The translations under genes and the position numbers were made by a program. This document shows, piece by piece, positions 33,329-44,689 of a stretch of DNA of 64,000 bases. Every line of letters begins with the position of its first letter. Positions within the stretch are counted from its first letter, which is position 1. Below the pieces are notes generated by a model. The model was not told the DNA's origin and did not search any database. It saw nothing but the letters and a program-made list of their open reading frames with translations. This DNA comes from Paratinospora sagittata (lineage: Eukaryota; Streptophyta; Magnoliopsida; Ranunculales; Menispermaceae), in the NCBI GenBank assembly GCA_035771175.1, contig CM069603.1:14484286-14548285 (forward strand), given 5' to 3'.

Positions 33329-35094
33329 AAAGCTTCAAGTTTTCAGTACTTAGAATGTAAATTTGTCGGTCAAATTTCTCTCGGCAAGATCTACTTAATT
33401 GCATGATTTGATCGATATGTTTGAAAGGTTTTTCAAAATATTTAAATTCTTAATCTTATTAATATTTGATTTGATCGAATCTTTAACTGATTTGACTAAG
33501 TTTTGAAAGACAAAAATCACTTTTAAAATTAGTTTTTAAATATTCAATCAAAACGCTAATGTCTCAGTAGCGCCCTCCTGCGCATGCATGTTAAGACGCT
33601 AATGATACATTAGGACGCTGATAGAGTTCAAGGTTGAAAAAGTTCTTATTCATAGGGACGCTTACTTTATCAGTAGCGCCCTCATTGTGTCAACTAATGA
33701 ACTTATCAGGACGTTGATTCAACATTAGCTCGCTGATAGTCTTAAGCATCAGAACGCTTACATTTCAGTAGCGCCCTTATGTTTTTCATACTTTAAAGAT
33801 AGGACGCTTACGTTGTAAGTAGCACCCTTATATTTCTAAGTATTTTTAAATTGTGTCAAGACGCTTACCTTTCAGTAGCGCCCTCACAGCTTAAGTAGTT
33901 TTTTGATCGTTAAGTAAGTCAGGACACTTACATTCTTGTAGTGCCCTCACTTCTTAGTTTAGCAGGATGCTTATGGTCTATTAGTGCCCTCAAGGAACAA
34001 AACGACAAAGTTGAGATTATGCGTCAGGACATTGATTGACCAATCAAGACACTAATCTACTATCATAAAGTTGGGTTTGTGCACTTTTTCAGTTCGCCTT
34101 TTCAGAACTTTTTATACACAGAAACCTTTACTAATTTGTCAGAGATTTCCTCTGTTGCACGAATCACAATTCCTGAAACCTTCGTTATTCATGAAATCTT
34201 AAAATAATCGGAATGTTCGTGAAGATCGTCTTATCATCTTCGTGAAAGATTCTAGCTGTTGTGAGTAAACATTCTTTTTGAAATTCAAATTCAAAAGACT
34301 AATAGCTTCATCTCTACTAAGTCTACAAATACCAGCACTTAGAAAATCAAAAAACACCAAAAATTCATCAAGCAAATACTTTTGAAAGTTAGTCGAATTT
34401 TCAATTTTATTTTAGAGCTTAAATTGTTTTAGTTTTTCAAAGTGTCTTCTTTGAAACTCTGTTTATTCAGAAGATTTTCATACTGACCTTAATCTCTATC
34501 TTTACTTTGAAAATCTATTTGAAGGTTACTGAACTATTTTTCACTCAAATTTTCAGCATTGTTTTAATCATATATCATTCTTGCTGAAAGAGAAATTTGA
34601 GAGATAGTTCATAGGATATAGTTGTACTTCATTTCATATCTTGTATATTATACCGAGTTGTAACAGTAGTTATACAAACTACTGAGTACCCAACTTCGTT
34701 TTTTCGAACAAGTGGTTGTTCTCAAGCCTGTAAGTTGAGAGGGCATTAGGTTAGTCTCACACCCAAAAGTTGAGATAGGTAGTTTTCTAGCCTGTAAGTC
34801 GAGAGGTTTAGGTTGGTCTCAGGCCCGCAAGTTGAGCATTATAACGGTTGTTCTCACAACCGAAAGTTGAGGAAAGGTGTAACGGTTTGGTTCTCACCCG
34901 TAAGAGAATCCCTTAGTGAAGAGTTTTCAAATCCTAACTGAGGAGGTTAGGTAATGGATGTAGGCAAGTAGCCGAACCACTCTAGATCGTTTGTGTGAAT
35001 TGATTTACTTTTTGCACTTATTTAGTTGCCATTGCATTAATTTTAATTGTCTAAGTGTCCAATTCACCCCCTCTTGGACATACCTGGGCCAACA
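33329..35094 (+). repeat. 3' LTR of E3, second segment
   Basis: Continues 8622-10357 with scattered substitutions, including the motif array (33545-33985) and the hairpin array (about 34708-34950), and ends GGGCCAACA. Together with 16034-16187 it forms one LTR of about 1.9 kb. Confidence 0.9.
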
Positions 35095-35895
35095 ACACAG
35101 GTTGTGTTGAAGTTCCTTCAAAGGAACATATTTACTCGCTTTGGCACACCTCGAGCTATCATTAGTGATGGGGGATTCCACTTTTGTAATAAGTTATTCA
35201 ATGCTCTTCTTGCCAAGTATGGGGTGAAGCATAAGGTTGCCCTTGCCTACAATCCTCAAAACAATAGCCAAGACGAAATTAGTAACCGGGAAGAAAAGCA
35301 AATCTTGGAGAAAACTATCAACATCAAAAAGGAAGATTGGGCTTTAAAGCTAAATGATGTTTTGTGGGCTTACTAGACTGCTTTTAAGACACCTATTGAG
35401 ATGTCTCCGTATCGTTTGGTACTTGGGAAAGCATGTCACCTACCGGTTGAGTTGGAGCACAGTGCATTTTGGGCGACATAGAAGGTAAATTTTGATTTTA
35501 AGGCATCCGGTGACCAACGACTTCTTCAACTAAATGAGTTAGATGAATTTCGCCAGGATTCGTATGAGAATGCCAAGATCTACAAAGAAAGAACAAAGAA
35601 ATGGCATGACAAGCTGATACTGAAGTATGAGTTCAAACCAGGACAACAAGAGCTCTTATATAATTCAAGGTTGACATTGTTTCCAGGCAACTTGAAGTCG
35701 AGGTGGTCGGGTCCTTGTGTTATTGAAAAGGTGTTTCCATATGAAGTCGTGGAGTTACGCAGCAAGGAGGGCTCTATTTTTCGAGTCAATTGCCAAAGGA
35801 TGAAGCACTACTATGGGCAAGAGGACGAGCATAGAATAGTGTATATCTTGATGATCCTAGTTGAAGAAAAGACAGGGTCAGGCCGAGGACTTTAA
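35095..35895 (+). pseudogene. Integrase of E2, C-terminal part
   Basis: Resumes exactly where E3 entered: [19 protein letters not shown], then the second catalytic Asp in [10 protein letters not shown] and the Glu in [15 protein letters not shown]. Stops follow DVLWAY (35374) and in AFWAT (35478). The C-terminal domain (SRWSGPCVIEKVFPYEVVE, FRVNCQRMKHYY) lacks a chromodomain, as in Tat/Athila-type elements. The first TGG-rich frame before 35095 is LTR sequence and not part of the gene. Confidence 0.87.
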
Positions 35896-36164
35896 ACTAA
35901 GCACTTATTGGGGAGGCAACCCATCGATTTTAGAATTTTTATTTATTTATTTTTGAGTTATTTGTTTTCATTTAGTACATAGTTGTTTTCCTTACCATTG
36001 ATTGATTTATTTCTTTTATTTCCTTTCCATGTTCTAACTCAAGTTTAGGGGTCCTCTTTCAAGCTACATGGAGAAGATAATGGAGTACTTGTGTGGAGAC
36101 TTCAACCCTTGGGGTTAAGGGGGTTTTCGCAACTTCTATGTCTTTATTTCTGATGATGACAATT
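35896..36164 (+). other. 3' tail of E2
   Basis: Non-coding. It contains TGGGGAGGCAACCCATC (35910-35926) and CAAGTTTAGGGGTCC (36040-36054), the same two signals as in the E1 tail. No frame of interest. Confidence 0.6.
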
Positions 36165-36554
36165 CCAATTCGCAAGCGCACGAGAATCAAGTTCTAATAT
36201 AGGCCAGTGAATACCGCTCGTCCTCTAAGGTTAGCAAAACTATTTCTTAATACCCAAAATTATAATAACTCTAAATTTTATCTAGATGATCAATATTTGA
36301 TGAATTGAGTATTAAAAAGTAAAATAAGCAAGAATTAATACTAAACGATGTAATTTGGATAAAAATTAGAGAAGATCAATGATTGAAAACTCTAGAGGAT
36401 TAATATCACTATGTCTTCACTTATAGTTTTCAATAATAATAATTTTATCATATATAATTTTATCAATGATTGAAAACTCTAGAGGATTAAACTCTAGAGG
36501 ATTAATATAATTTTATCATATTTTTAATAATAATAATAATAATAGTATAATATA
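36165..36554 (-). repeat. Remnant of the Tat/Athila-like LTR family
   Basis: ATTCGCAAGCGCACGAG and the following 250 bp match the left end of the solo LTR at 1784, including the CTAGAG...CACTATGT block. The sequence becomes simple (TAA)n near 36520. It is cut by solo LTR E10 and probably resumes after 52055 as AT-rich DNA. Confidence 0.5.
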
Positions 36555-37194
36555 TGTTGGATCGTGAGCTAGGCTCAACTGATGTGGAATGGATGGAGAT
36601 GATATGTCAGGAACCAAGATGAGGTGATGATAATTCGGGCTTTGACGACTTTTAGACATAGACATGCGAGTCGACAACTCAGTACAGATGCCCTGGAAGA
36701 TGGTGGTTCAAGCAATATCGTTTGTCACATTGCTGGGATGACAGGTCGACTAGATTGACCTCATGGGTAGAGGATGAGCTACACTTCTCAACGTTCAAAG
36801 AATATGACAGCTTGGTGTTAGACTCTTAACTGTTGTTGTACTTGGTAAAATCAGAAGATGCGCTTCCTCAGCTCGTTTGGTTGGACAAGGGCGAATTGAT
36901 GTGCAAGAGGTAAGTTGCGTTTCTCATTATTCACGTAAAACACCAGCTCAACTCGTCTAATTGAACGAGACCAACCTAGCTCATCCAGTATGCGTGTTGG
37001 TCAACTCAGCTACAGAGATGAAGAGGAACCAAGTTGATTAGGGAAGAACTGAAACTATCAGGGTCCCAACCAAAGTTCATTTCAAGATATCAGGTAAGGG
37101 TGTACACGGGTTGGGTTGGGTCGATTTGAGGCCAAAATCTAACCCACCCCAAACAGTTCGGGTTGCTAAATTTGAAACCCAACCCAACCCAACC

Positions 37195-38529
37195 TGTCAC
37201 ACCCCGCCCGGACAGCCTAAACCGACGGAACACTCACAGGCGGGGCGCGAATGCATTATAATAATAATCGAGTACACAGGTACACAATTGAGTACAAATC
37301 TGATTTCATTAATTTCAGAATGTATTTTTGTACAAAATATGATTGAGGGAACATCCTCCCCAAATCTCTCTATAATTAATAAGGGTTACAAAATGTGGGC
37401 CCAAAAATCTCCACCCAGTCCACCCTAAACTCCTGTGAAAAATTGGATAACAACGGGGTGAGTTATTGCCCAGTGGGTAAAATAGTTCGTGAATATGACA
37501 ATTAATAAAGGAAACTTCCTAATCAAATATCAATATACACAACATAGCATCATAATCAGTACAACATGAATGTATGCATGACACGGTCTCGTAATAGTTC
37601 CATGATTATACGGCGCCTTGAGTTCACGTACAGATGTCCATCCCAAGGTAAACCCGGGTTCTCATTGTACGTCCCTCCCCAAGGTCATCACCCTAGATTC
37701 GGGTACAGATGTCCATCCCCAGGATGTCCCAGGTTCTCATTGTACGTTCCTCTTTAGGGAAATTGCAAGAATAGTAAGCATTGCTTCTAACTATTTTGTG
37801 GATCATAAACCACTTACGTCCCTAGGTGGTACTTATGTATGATGCCAATGCATGAGCAGGTCCGGTCTTTACTAACTTTAGACAGGATTTGACAGCGTCT
37901 GGTAATTCATATCAGGTCAGTTTCACCACGAGCAAGGTTAGGATGTTCAGTATCACTTGTACAAGTTGATAGCTTTCAATTAAGACCAACTAGATCAGTT
38001 TCCAATTGAGAGGTGAGACACAAGGTCCACTTAAATACCAATCGTCTAGAGCAGCACACTACCTCTCGTTCACTATTTAAAGTTGCTGAGGACAAAACTA
38101 AGTCTGGTTGAGTCAGATTGACCACTAACCCGGCATAGTACAGTTTAATACGTGAACTCCAAGTCTTTAGGCATAAGTGTGAGAGTTATGAACATTATAC
38201 GCAATAATGCAGTGTAAATGAATAGTAGACATAATGGTAAATGAATGTAAACTTTAATAAAAGCCATAAGACACGCAAACCTATGTTTCGTTCCCCACCT
38301 TCAGATAGAATCTCTTTCTCAAATTGGCGCTTTCTCCCGAGCAGAACCGCGTTCCACCCCGAAGAGAGTGTCTCAGAAAATAAGAGAGAAATCACAAAGA
38401 TAGCAAGAGAGAGAAAGAGAGGGAGTGGGTGATTTGGTGTGAAAAATAACGAAAGGGGGGACACTTTTTATAGCCAAAAGGGTGCCCGAAGTTCTATTTT
38501 TTTTTTTTGTATAAACCTGGTGTATTACA
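37195..38529 (-). repeat. 3' LTR of E9
   Basis: Matches 46725-48048 at high identity with small indels. Minus-strand TATA-like CTATAAAAAG is near 38465-38474. Internal near-repeats (GATGTCCATCCC, TCTCATTGTACGT) occur at 37630-37750. The frames at 37566-37842 are LTR sequence. Confidence 0.9.
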
Positions 38530-38546
38530 CTTTACCCCCCTTAAAA
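38530..38546 (-). other. Polypurine tract of E9
   Basis: On the minus strand TTAAGGGGGGTAAAG abuts the 3' LTR, in the position required for plus-strand priming. Confidence 0.8.
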
Positions 38547-38590
38547 GTATTTTGCCCTTGAAATTCAGTCCATGTAGTAATGATTGCTTT

Positions 38591-39079
38591 CTACGTGGGA
38601 TTCACCGTCGTCATCATCATTGACAAGATCAAGGTAGTGCCTGTAAGCCTCTGAATAGCACTGTGGCCGGTGGAATCCTTAATATCATCAAACAATGGAG
38701 AGAAAATGGAGTTGGATTCGTCCTCAGAAGGTTCCGTCATTTGCCTAACAGATGGTGGTGTAGGGCTCATCAAGTTGTAGTGTTTCAGGAGAGGTAAGTT
38801 GAGCGGCGGAATACTTTTTTGTGCAATTGCCCGAATTCGGCAGCCTGGCAATTTTGGTAGGAGAACTTGCCAAGTTGAGGGCATTGGATTGTTTCGGGCA
38901 ATATTGTTACGATAAAACCATACGCGCTCTGGCAATAAGGACCGTTGAGGCGATGGAGTTGGTAATGCAAAGAAGTTGTGGTTTGCATCAGAGTCTGAAG
39001 GAGTCTCCATTGGTTGCCAAGCAAGCCATGGAGTGTAAGACTTAGTACTCCTGTCTGAGTTATTTTCAGACATCTGCAT
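38591..39079 (-). CDS. Uncharacterised 162-codon ORF between integrase and 3' LTR of E9
   Basis: An uninterrupted minus-strand frame begins MQMSENNSDRSTKSYTPW and ends near 38591. It is Pro/Ser-rich with no membrane segment, zinc finger or catalytic motif I recognise. It starts about 90 bp after the integrase stop at 39169 and is the only open frame of this length in the 3' region of an element whose other genes all carry stops. It may be a fourth element gene, a fragment of captured host sequence, or chance. A plus-strand frame at 38821-39045 overlaps it and looks like a shadow. Confidence 0.35.
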   Translation of the reverse strand: MQMSENNSDRSTKSYTPWLAWQPMETPSDSDANHNFFALPTPSPQRSLLPERVWFYRNNIARNNPMPSTWQVLLPKLPGCRIRAIAQKSIPPLNLPLLKHYNLMSPTPPSVRQMTEPSEDESNSIFSPLFDDIKDSTGHSAIQRLTGTTLILSMMMTTVNPT

Positions 39080-39168
39080 GGTTAATTAAATGAAATAATA
39101 TATTAAGATATTGTAAACAAAGTTCCACAATTTTATTGATTAGCCAAAAGGTACAATGCATCACATCA

Positions 39169-40630
39169 TCAACTATTACTAGAAAACAATTCAGGGTATT
39201 TCAGTTTAGTTGTTTCTTCTAGTTCCCAAGTTGATTCCTTTACTCCGTGGTGATCCCAGAGCACCTTCACAAGTGGTATGCTACGTCGCCTCAGTTCTTG
39301 AGTTTTCCTATCAAGAATTTATATCGCTCTTTCTTGATATTTGTTTCTTTCTTCAACCCGGACTTCAACCAAAGGGATGATATGTGAAGGATCAGGATGA
39401 TACTTTCGAAGCATAGATACATGAAAAACGTCATGAACCTTAGACATGGAAAATGGAAGGGATAGACGATAGGCGAGTTTGCCAATACGTTCAACGATTT
39501 GAAATGGACCGATATACAGTGGGGAGAGCTTCCCTTTGATCCCAAAGCTTTTGACACCTCTTATAGGCTGAACTTTTAGAAAAATCAAGTCCCCCTTGTC
39601 AAATTCTAAAGGTTTTCTCCATTTTTCGGCATAGCTCTTCTGTCGACTTTGTGCAACACGAAGTCACTCCTTTACTAGTGTGATCTTCTCAAAAGCCTCT
39701 TGAACTTGTTCAGGCCCCAACTGCGGTCGATCTGCCATATCTAACCAGCATACCAGAAATTTGCAAGGGCGACCACAGAGAGCCTCATATGGTGCCATGT
39801 CGATACTGGTTTGGAAGTTGTTGTTGTATGCAAACTCAGCCAAATGAAAGTGCTTCGCCCATCTGTCATGAAAGTCCAAAATGCAACATCGTAACATATC
39901 CTCCAAGATTTGGATTCAGCGCTCTGATTGCTCGTCATTCTGAGGGTGAAAGGTTGTGCTCATAGTGATCCTGGAGCCCACTCTACTCTAGAAGCTTTGC
40001 CAAAACTTTGATGTGAATCGAGGGTCTCGATCAGAGACGATCGTGAGTGGTATGCCATGAAGGCGTACGATCTCTCTTTCATACAATTCGGCTAGCTTGG
40101 CGGGATTATCCGTGAACTTTATTGGGAAAAAGTGTGCAGACTTTGTAAGTTTGTCAATGATAACCCAGATTGCATCTTTCCCTTTATTATTTCAAGGCAA
40201 GGCCATAACAAAATCCATTGCGATGTTTTCCCACTTTTATTCTCCAATAGGTAAAGGCTATAGAAGTCCAGAGGGAAGTTTGCGTTCTATCTTTACTTGT
40301 TGGCACACGAGACATCGAGTAATGAAATCTGCAATAGCCTTCTTCATTCCAGAAAACTAGAATTATCGCTTGACATCCTTGTACATTTTGTCTCCCCCAG
40401 AATGCATAGCGAACCTCGAACAATGCATTTCAGTAAGCACTTCTTTCGAACTTGAGGATCGTTCGGTAGACAGAGACATTTTTTGTAGAAAATGCCCTGT
40501 CATTGGAGACCGACCAATGAGAAAGGTCTTGTCTGTTGAGTAGAAGTTCTCGTTTCTCCATTATCATAGGGTCGTTGGCTTGAGCTGCTAAAATCTTTCG
40601 AATAAGCTCAGAGTTGGCTGATAATTGAGA
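39169..40630 (-). pseudogene. Integrase with chromodomain of E9
   Basis: HHCC region around 40280-40420 (WWSGMKKAIADFITRC, CQQVK), then the core: Asp in VIIDKLTKSAHFF, Asp in IVSDRDPRFTSKFW and Glu in QSER then IQILEDMLRCC (39890-39920). AEFAYNNNFQTSIDMAPYE and the GPFQIVERIGKLAYRL domain follow. The chromodomain is ILDRKTQELRRRSIPLVKV, ending YPELFSSNS at 39169. In-frame stops occur near 40370, 40260, 40195, 39916, 39666 and 39300. The domain order matches E8 and supports the same lineage. Confidence 0.87.
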
Positions 40631-41243
40631 AAATCGTCATCCTCCTCCCTCCTCAATGAGTTGTAGGTTAAAATTCTCCATCTCTGAAGCCAACTTCCCC
40701 ATCTCGAAGTTAAGAGTGCAAGCAGCAACATAAGATTTTCTACTCAAGGCATCAACCACAACATTAGCCTTACCCGGATGGTATTGGAGTTGAAAGTCAT
40801 AATCTTTCAAGAATTCCAACCATCGTCTTTGGTGGAGGTTTAGGTCTCTCTGAATATAGATGTACTTGAGACTCTTGTGATCCGAGAAGACCTCAAACTG
40901 TTAACTATATAGGTAGTGACGCCATAACTTCAGTGCAAATACGACAGCTGCAAGTTCCAGGTCATAAGTTGGGTAATTACCCTCATGAATCTTTAGTTGC
41001 CTAGAAGTATATGCTACAACCTAGCCTTCTTACATTAGGACTGCACCTAAGCCTTGGAGAGAGGTGTCGGTGTACAGTGAAAACCCAACTCCATTTCTTG
41101 GAGTTATTAGTATTGGTGTTGTCGTGGAGTTTCTTCAATTCCTGAAATACCGATTCAAAGGCGGGATTCCAAATGAATCGCACATCTTTCTGAGTAAGCT
41201 TGGTCATAGGTTTAGCGATATTTGAGAAGACCTTGATGAAGCG
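40631..41243 (-). pseudogene. RNase H of E9
   Basis: Readable pieces: FIWNPAFESVFQELKK (tether), [32 protein letters not shown] and the end [16 protein letters not shown]. Stops and frameshifts occur near 41000-41110 and 40900. It degrades the RNA strand during reverse transcription. Confidence 0.8.
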
Positions 41244-42203
41244 TCAGTAGTAGCCAGCCAAACCAAGAAAACTCAAGATTTGAGTAACTGTGGTAGGCTG
41301 CTTCCAGTTTAAAACTGCTTCAACCTTTGAAGGATCCACCTCAATGCCATTGCCTGAAACCACATGGCCTAGGAATTGAACTCTCTTCGCCCAAAATTCG
41401 CACTTACTCAACTTTGCATACAATTGGTGGCTTTTCAAGGTCTGGAGGACAATCCTCAGATGTATCTTATGGTCTTCCTCGGTTGACGAATATATCAAGA
41501 TATCATTCATAAAGACCACCACGAATCGGTCTAAGTATAACCTGAAGATGCGGTTCATCAAATCCATGAACGTTGCAGGTGCATTTGTTAGACCAAACGG
41601 CATAACCAAGAACTCATAATGACCATACCGAGTTCTGAAAGTCGTTTTATTAATGTCCGACTCTCTGATCCGGAGTTGATGATAACCGGATCGTAAATCA
41701 ATCTTAAAGAAGTATGTGGCATCTCTAAGTTGGTCGAACAAGTCATCGATCCTAGGTAATGGGTATTTGTTCTTGATGGTGGCGTTATTCAACTTACAAT
41801 AGTCGATGCAAAGTCATGACGAACCATCCTTTTTGCGAACAAACAGAACTGGAGCTCTCCAAGGTGATGAACTTTTTCTGATGAAGCCATTACTCTCCAA
41901 TTCCTTCAGTTGTTTGTCCAACTCAACATTGGACATTCTGTATGGAGGAAATAAGATGGGTCCTGTCCCTGGTATGAGTTTGATCTCATAATCGAATTCC
42001 AGAACTGGAGGTAAACCAGGAAGGTCATTTAAAAAAATCGTGGAAAATTCAGATATAACCGGGACATCATGTACCTCGAGAGGGTACAGTGATGATGATT
42101 CATTGTCATCACCAAGGGATAGAGCTCGGAGATGTGCCTTGAGGAGTGCAACAGTCGAGTTGTGTATCCATTTTCTCGTTCCCTGAATCTTGACAAACTC
42201 CAA
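41244..42203 (-). pseudogene. Reverse transcriptase of E9
   Basis: Strong match to gypsy RT: RMSNVELDKQLKELESNGF, WRAPVLFVRKKDGS, then a stop near 41811, [51 protein letters not shown] and the catalytic box VFMNDILIY. The box should be F/YxDD; here the first Asp is Asn, so the enzyme would be inactive even without the stops. It ends SFLGLAGYY at 41244, with a stop before RFIK. Confidence 0.9.
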
Positions 42204-42570
42204 TAGGCAAGGTTAACTGAACTTGCTTCTTCAAACAATCGATCTTTGCATTCAGTGGTGCGAGCCAGTCCATGTCGAGGATGATGTCAAAGTCTTCAAT
42301 GTCCATCATAAAAATATTTGCATAAATTATTTGTTTTGACATTCGAAGTTCACATGGAGAACATTTCAATTTCACGTCAGTACCAGATCCTAATGGTGAT
42401 GAGACATAGATTGTGATGTCTGTGGGTTCAGGATGCAACCCTAAATATCTTACCGATGTAGAAGATATAAAGGAGTGCATAGCACCCGAATCGATCAAGA
42501 CATGCACCATTGTATTGAACAAGGAAAATGTACCTTCGACTGCATTATTGTCTTGGAGGGGTTGTTGAGC
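42109..42570 (-). pseudogene. Retropepsin of E9
   Basis: Active site LIDSGAMHSFIS (DSG form), then the hydrophobic FDIILDMDWLAPLNAKIDC motif in which Gly of GMDWL is changed to Asp. A frameshift near 42190 changes frame before the linker to RT (FLNDLPGLPPVLEFDYEIK). It lies directly upstream of RT, as in E7. Confidence 0.85.
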
Positions 42571-43873
42571 GATAACAAACTCTCTGCCCTGTTGTTGTTG
42601 CCCCTGGTTTTGCTGGTTTTGCCTGGGTTGGGCGTTAACAGCAGGTGAGGCTTGTTGGACTGAAACTGCTGGAACAGGCTGCCGCGGTTGTTAAGGGTGG
42701 GGACGGGCATTTCTTACATGGCCCTGCTACCCACAGTTGAAGCACATCAGCCTCTGTTGCTGAGGCTCTTGCTGATGGTTCTGTTGGCCATGCTGATTAT
42801 GGTGTTGTTGACCACTACCCCTGCCATTGCCATTACAGCGGCCACCCCTGCCATTGCGGCCACCTCAGCCATGATTGTGAAAACCCTGATGGCCAGGGTT
42901 AGACGCTTCAGTCGCAGGTGCCGCTGCCTCATGCTTTTGTACAGGGGCTGAGAGGGCCGGGTCTTGATTAAAGTAGGGCTTCTTCTTGTTGCCCTGTTGA
43001 GTGCCCTGTTGGGAAAATGTTGCAGGCCATTTTTCCCTATTCATTCTTTGTTCATGTTCAGTTTTTTCCTGCTCAAAGCTCATGGCTTTGTCGACAAGCT
43101 CCCTGTAATTCTTGAGATCCAAGATCGACAGGGCTTGTCAGATGTTTGGACGAAGGCCCTTATAGAATTTCTCGGCCTTATCTTGCTCTGTTGAGATGGT
43201 GAAGAAAGAGTATACCGATAATTCCTTGAATCTGACAACATACTCGTGAACTGTCATGCTGCCTTGGTACAACCTGGCGCCTCTGCCTCTTCACAGCGCC
43301 AGGGAAGTTCTCATTAATGAACAGTAACTCGAACTCTTGCAAAGTCATGTCTGTGGTATTGACCCTTAGGTCTTCCTTCACCGTTATCCATCATGTATTA
43401 GCTCCACCAACAAGTTGGTAGGAAGCTAGTGGAATCTTCCGAGCCTCTTCGACTCTCATAGCCATGAGAGCCTTCTTCGACTCATCAAGCCATTTTTTCT
43501 CTTCCTCTGCATCAATGGTGCCAGCAAAGGTAAGGGGTTGTAGCTTTTTGTACTTGGTTATCTAGTTTATTTGAGTCTCTGACCCAGATCGAACAGGCGC
43601 CTGCACAGTGACCACCTGGTTGGCCGCAGTCTCACGGACGGTCTTTTGAACAGTCATCTTCATCGCCTCAATGAATCTAGCGAAGAAGTGTTTCATGCCC
43701 GGGGGCATGACAAAAGGTGTGGGCTGAGGTAGCACTGCCTGCCCAGAAGTAGTGGCAGTGTCGGGTGTGGCCTGCTCTGCCCTTGGAGGCGGCGGTTCCT
43801 GATTTTGTATCTCAGGAGGTGCCTCCTCTGTTGGACGAACTGTGCGTGGTCTTCATCTCTTCCTGGTTTGCAT
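42571..43873 (-). pseudogene. gag of E9
   Basis: Starts at 43873 (MQTRKR), followed at once by a stop. The acidic N-terminus leads to KKLQPLTFAGTIDAEEEKK and IPLASYQLVGGANT. The core is MTLQEFELLFINENFPGAV, then, in a shifted frame, GSMTVHEYVVRFKELSVYS and DLKNYRELVDKAMSFEQEK. The C-terminus is Gln/Asn-rich with a zinc knuckle CFNCG then QGHVRNA near 42700-42750; its last Cys is lost. Closely related to E7 gag. Confidence 0.82.
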
Positions 43874-44259
43874 TTTTTCACTAGCAAGGAGAAAATAAAA
43901 CCATGTTTTAGGAATCATAGCCAAGTATAGTGTTATGATATTCTCAGCAAAAAGTTCGAGAGTCCTGCAATATAAACCACCTATTTTTCTAGGTATGGTA
44001 TAAGGTTTTTGTTGAGGAATCAAAGAATCTTATGTGCCTCGTATGTTTGGCCATGGTATAAAACAAGGTTAGAGTGTTCATATAATAAGTAAATTTTTGA
44101 AAGAGCTTCAAATATTTTGGTTATGGTTTGTGAACATACATATATTTTTGGAAATTCATACGAGTCATAAAGGTTATAAGATTTGCCTTGGTAAATTTCT
44201 TAATCTAACGTTCTATCGCATTCCTATGTGTTCAAACTCTTTTTCTTAGTCTCTTCGAC

Positions 44260-44550
44260 TATAATCCAAGTTCATGTGTCTCATACCACATGAATTTGGC
44301 AATAAAGGGTTCAACCAAGTTAAGTTGTATGAACGCGCTCTCTATAAAACATTGACGGGAGAGGAGTTCACTAATAGTATTTTCCAAGTTTACTCGTCCC
44401 ATACCGTGTAAACTTAGTGATAATATTAGTAATTCAACTTTCCCCATATGTTACTTTTCACACAAGGTCGTGGGTTTTCTTACTTCCACGTTTATTTAGT
44501 ATCTTCTAATTTTGTTGTGTCCCATACCACTCCAAAGTTAGTGATACAAA
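44260..44550 (-). other. Three stem-loops with conserved apex in E9
   Basis: Hairpins at 44260-44305, 44367-44432 and 44496-44550 have plus-strand apices TCTCATAC, TCCCATAC and TCCCATAC (starting at 44279, 44397 and 44520). Arms: CCAAGTTCATGTG against CACATGAATTTGG in the first, and ACTAATA...AAGTTTAC against GTAAACTT...TATTAGT in the second. Apex spacing is 118 and 123 nt, against 118 and 124 nt in E7. They lie between the accessory ORF and gag, as in E7. Confidence 0.75.
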
Positions 44551-44689
44551 AGAAAGAACGGTTGTAAGTCGGCCCACCAAACATAGTCTCAAACAAAACA
44601 TTTCATTCATAAAAAGAAAATAGTTACAATGCCAGTAATTTTCCAAATTTTTCCGCTTACTACTACTCCTCCTAAACCTTCTCCTAGTT

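Larger units (their letters stand above)
8467..35094 (+). mobile_element. E3: copia-type LTR retrotransposon with no pol (nested insertions inside)
   Basis: Bounded by TGTT...AACA LTRs. The 5' LTR is 8467-10357; the 3' LTR starts at 16034 and ends at 35094, interrupted by E4 and everything in it. Flanks are GCACA (8462-8466) and ACACA (35095-35099), a 4/5 target duplication, and the E2 integrase frame continues across it. The internal region is only 5676 bp and holds a gag and one long extra ORF; no protease, integrase, RT or RNase H is recognisable. A degenerate initiator-Met-tRNA primer site and a polypurine tract are present, so it could have moved only with proteins supplied by another element. 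Confidence 0.9.

Noticed and set aside
37140..37194. CCCAACCC repeats as interstitial telomere sequence
   Set aside because: The unit is (A)ACCC/CAACC, not plant telomeric CCCTAAA, and it belongs to the hAT-like element.
37566..37842. Two overlapping frames with MSSRTDVHPK-type products, repeated at 47059-47335
   Set aside because: Both are inside the LTRs of E9 and reflect LTR identity, not genes.
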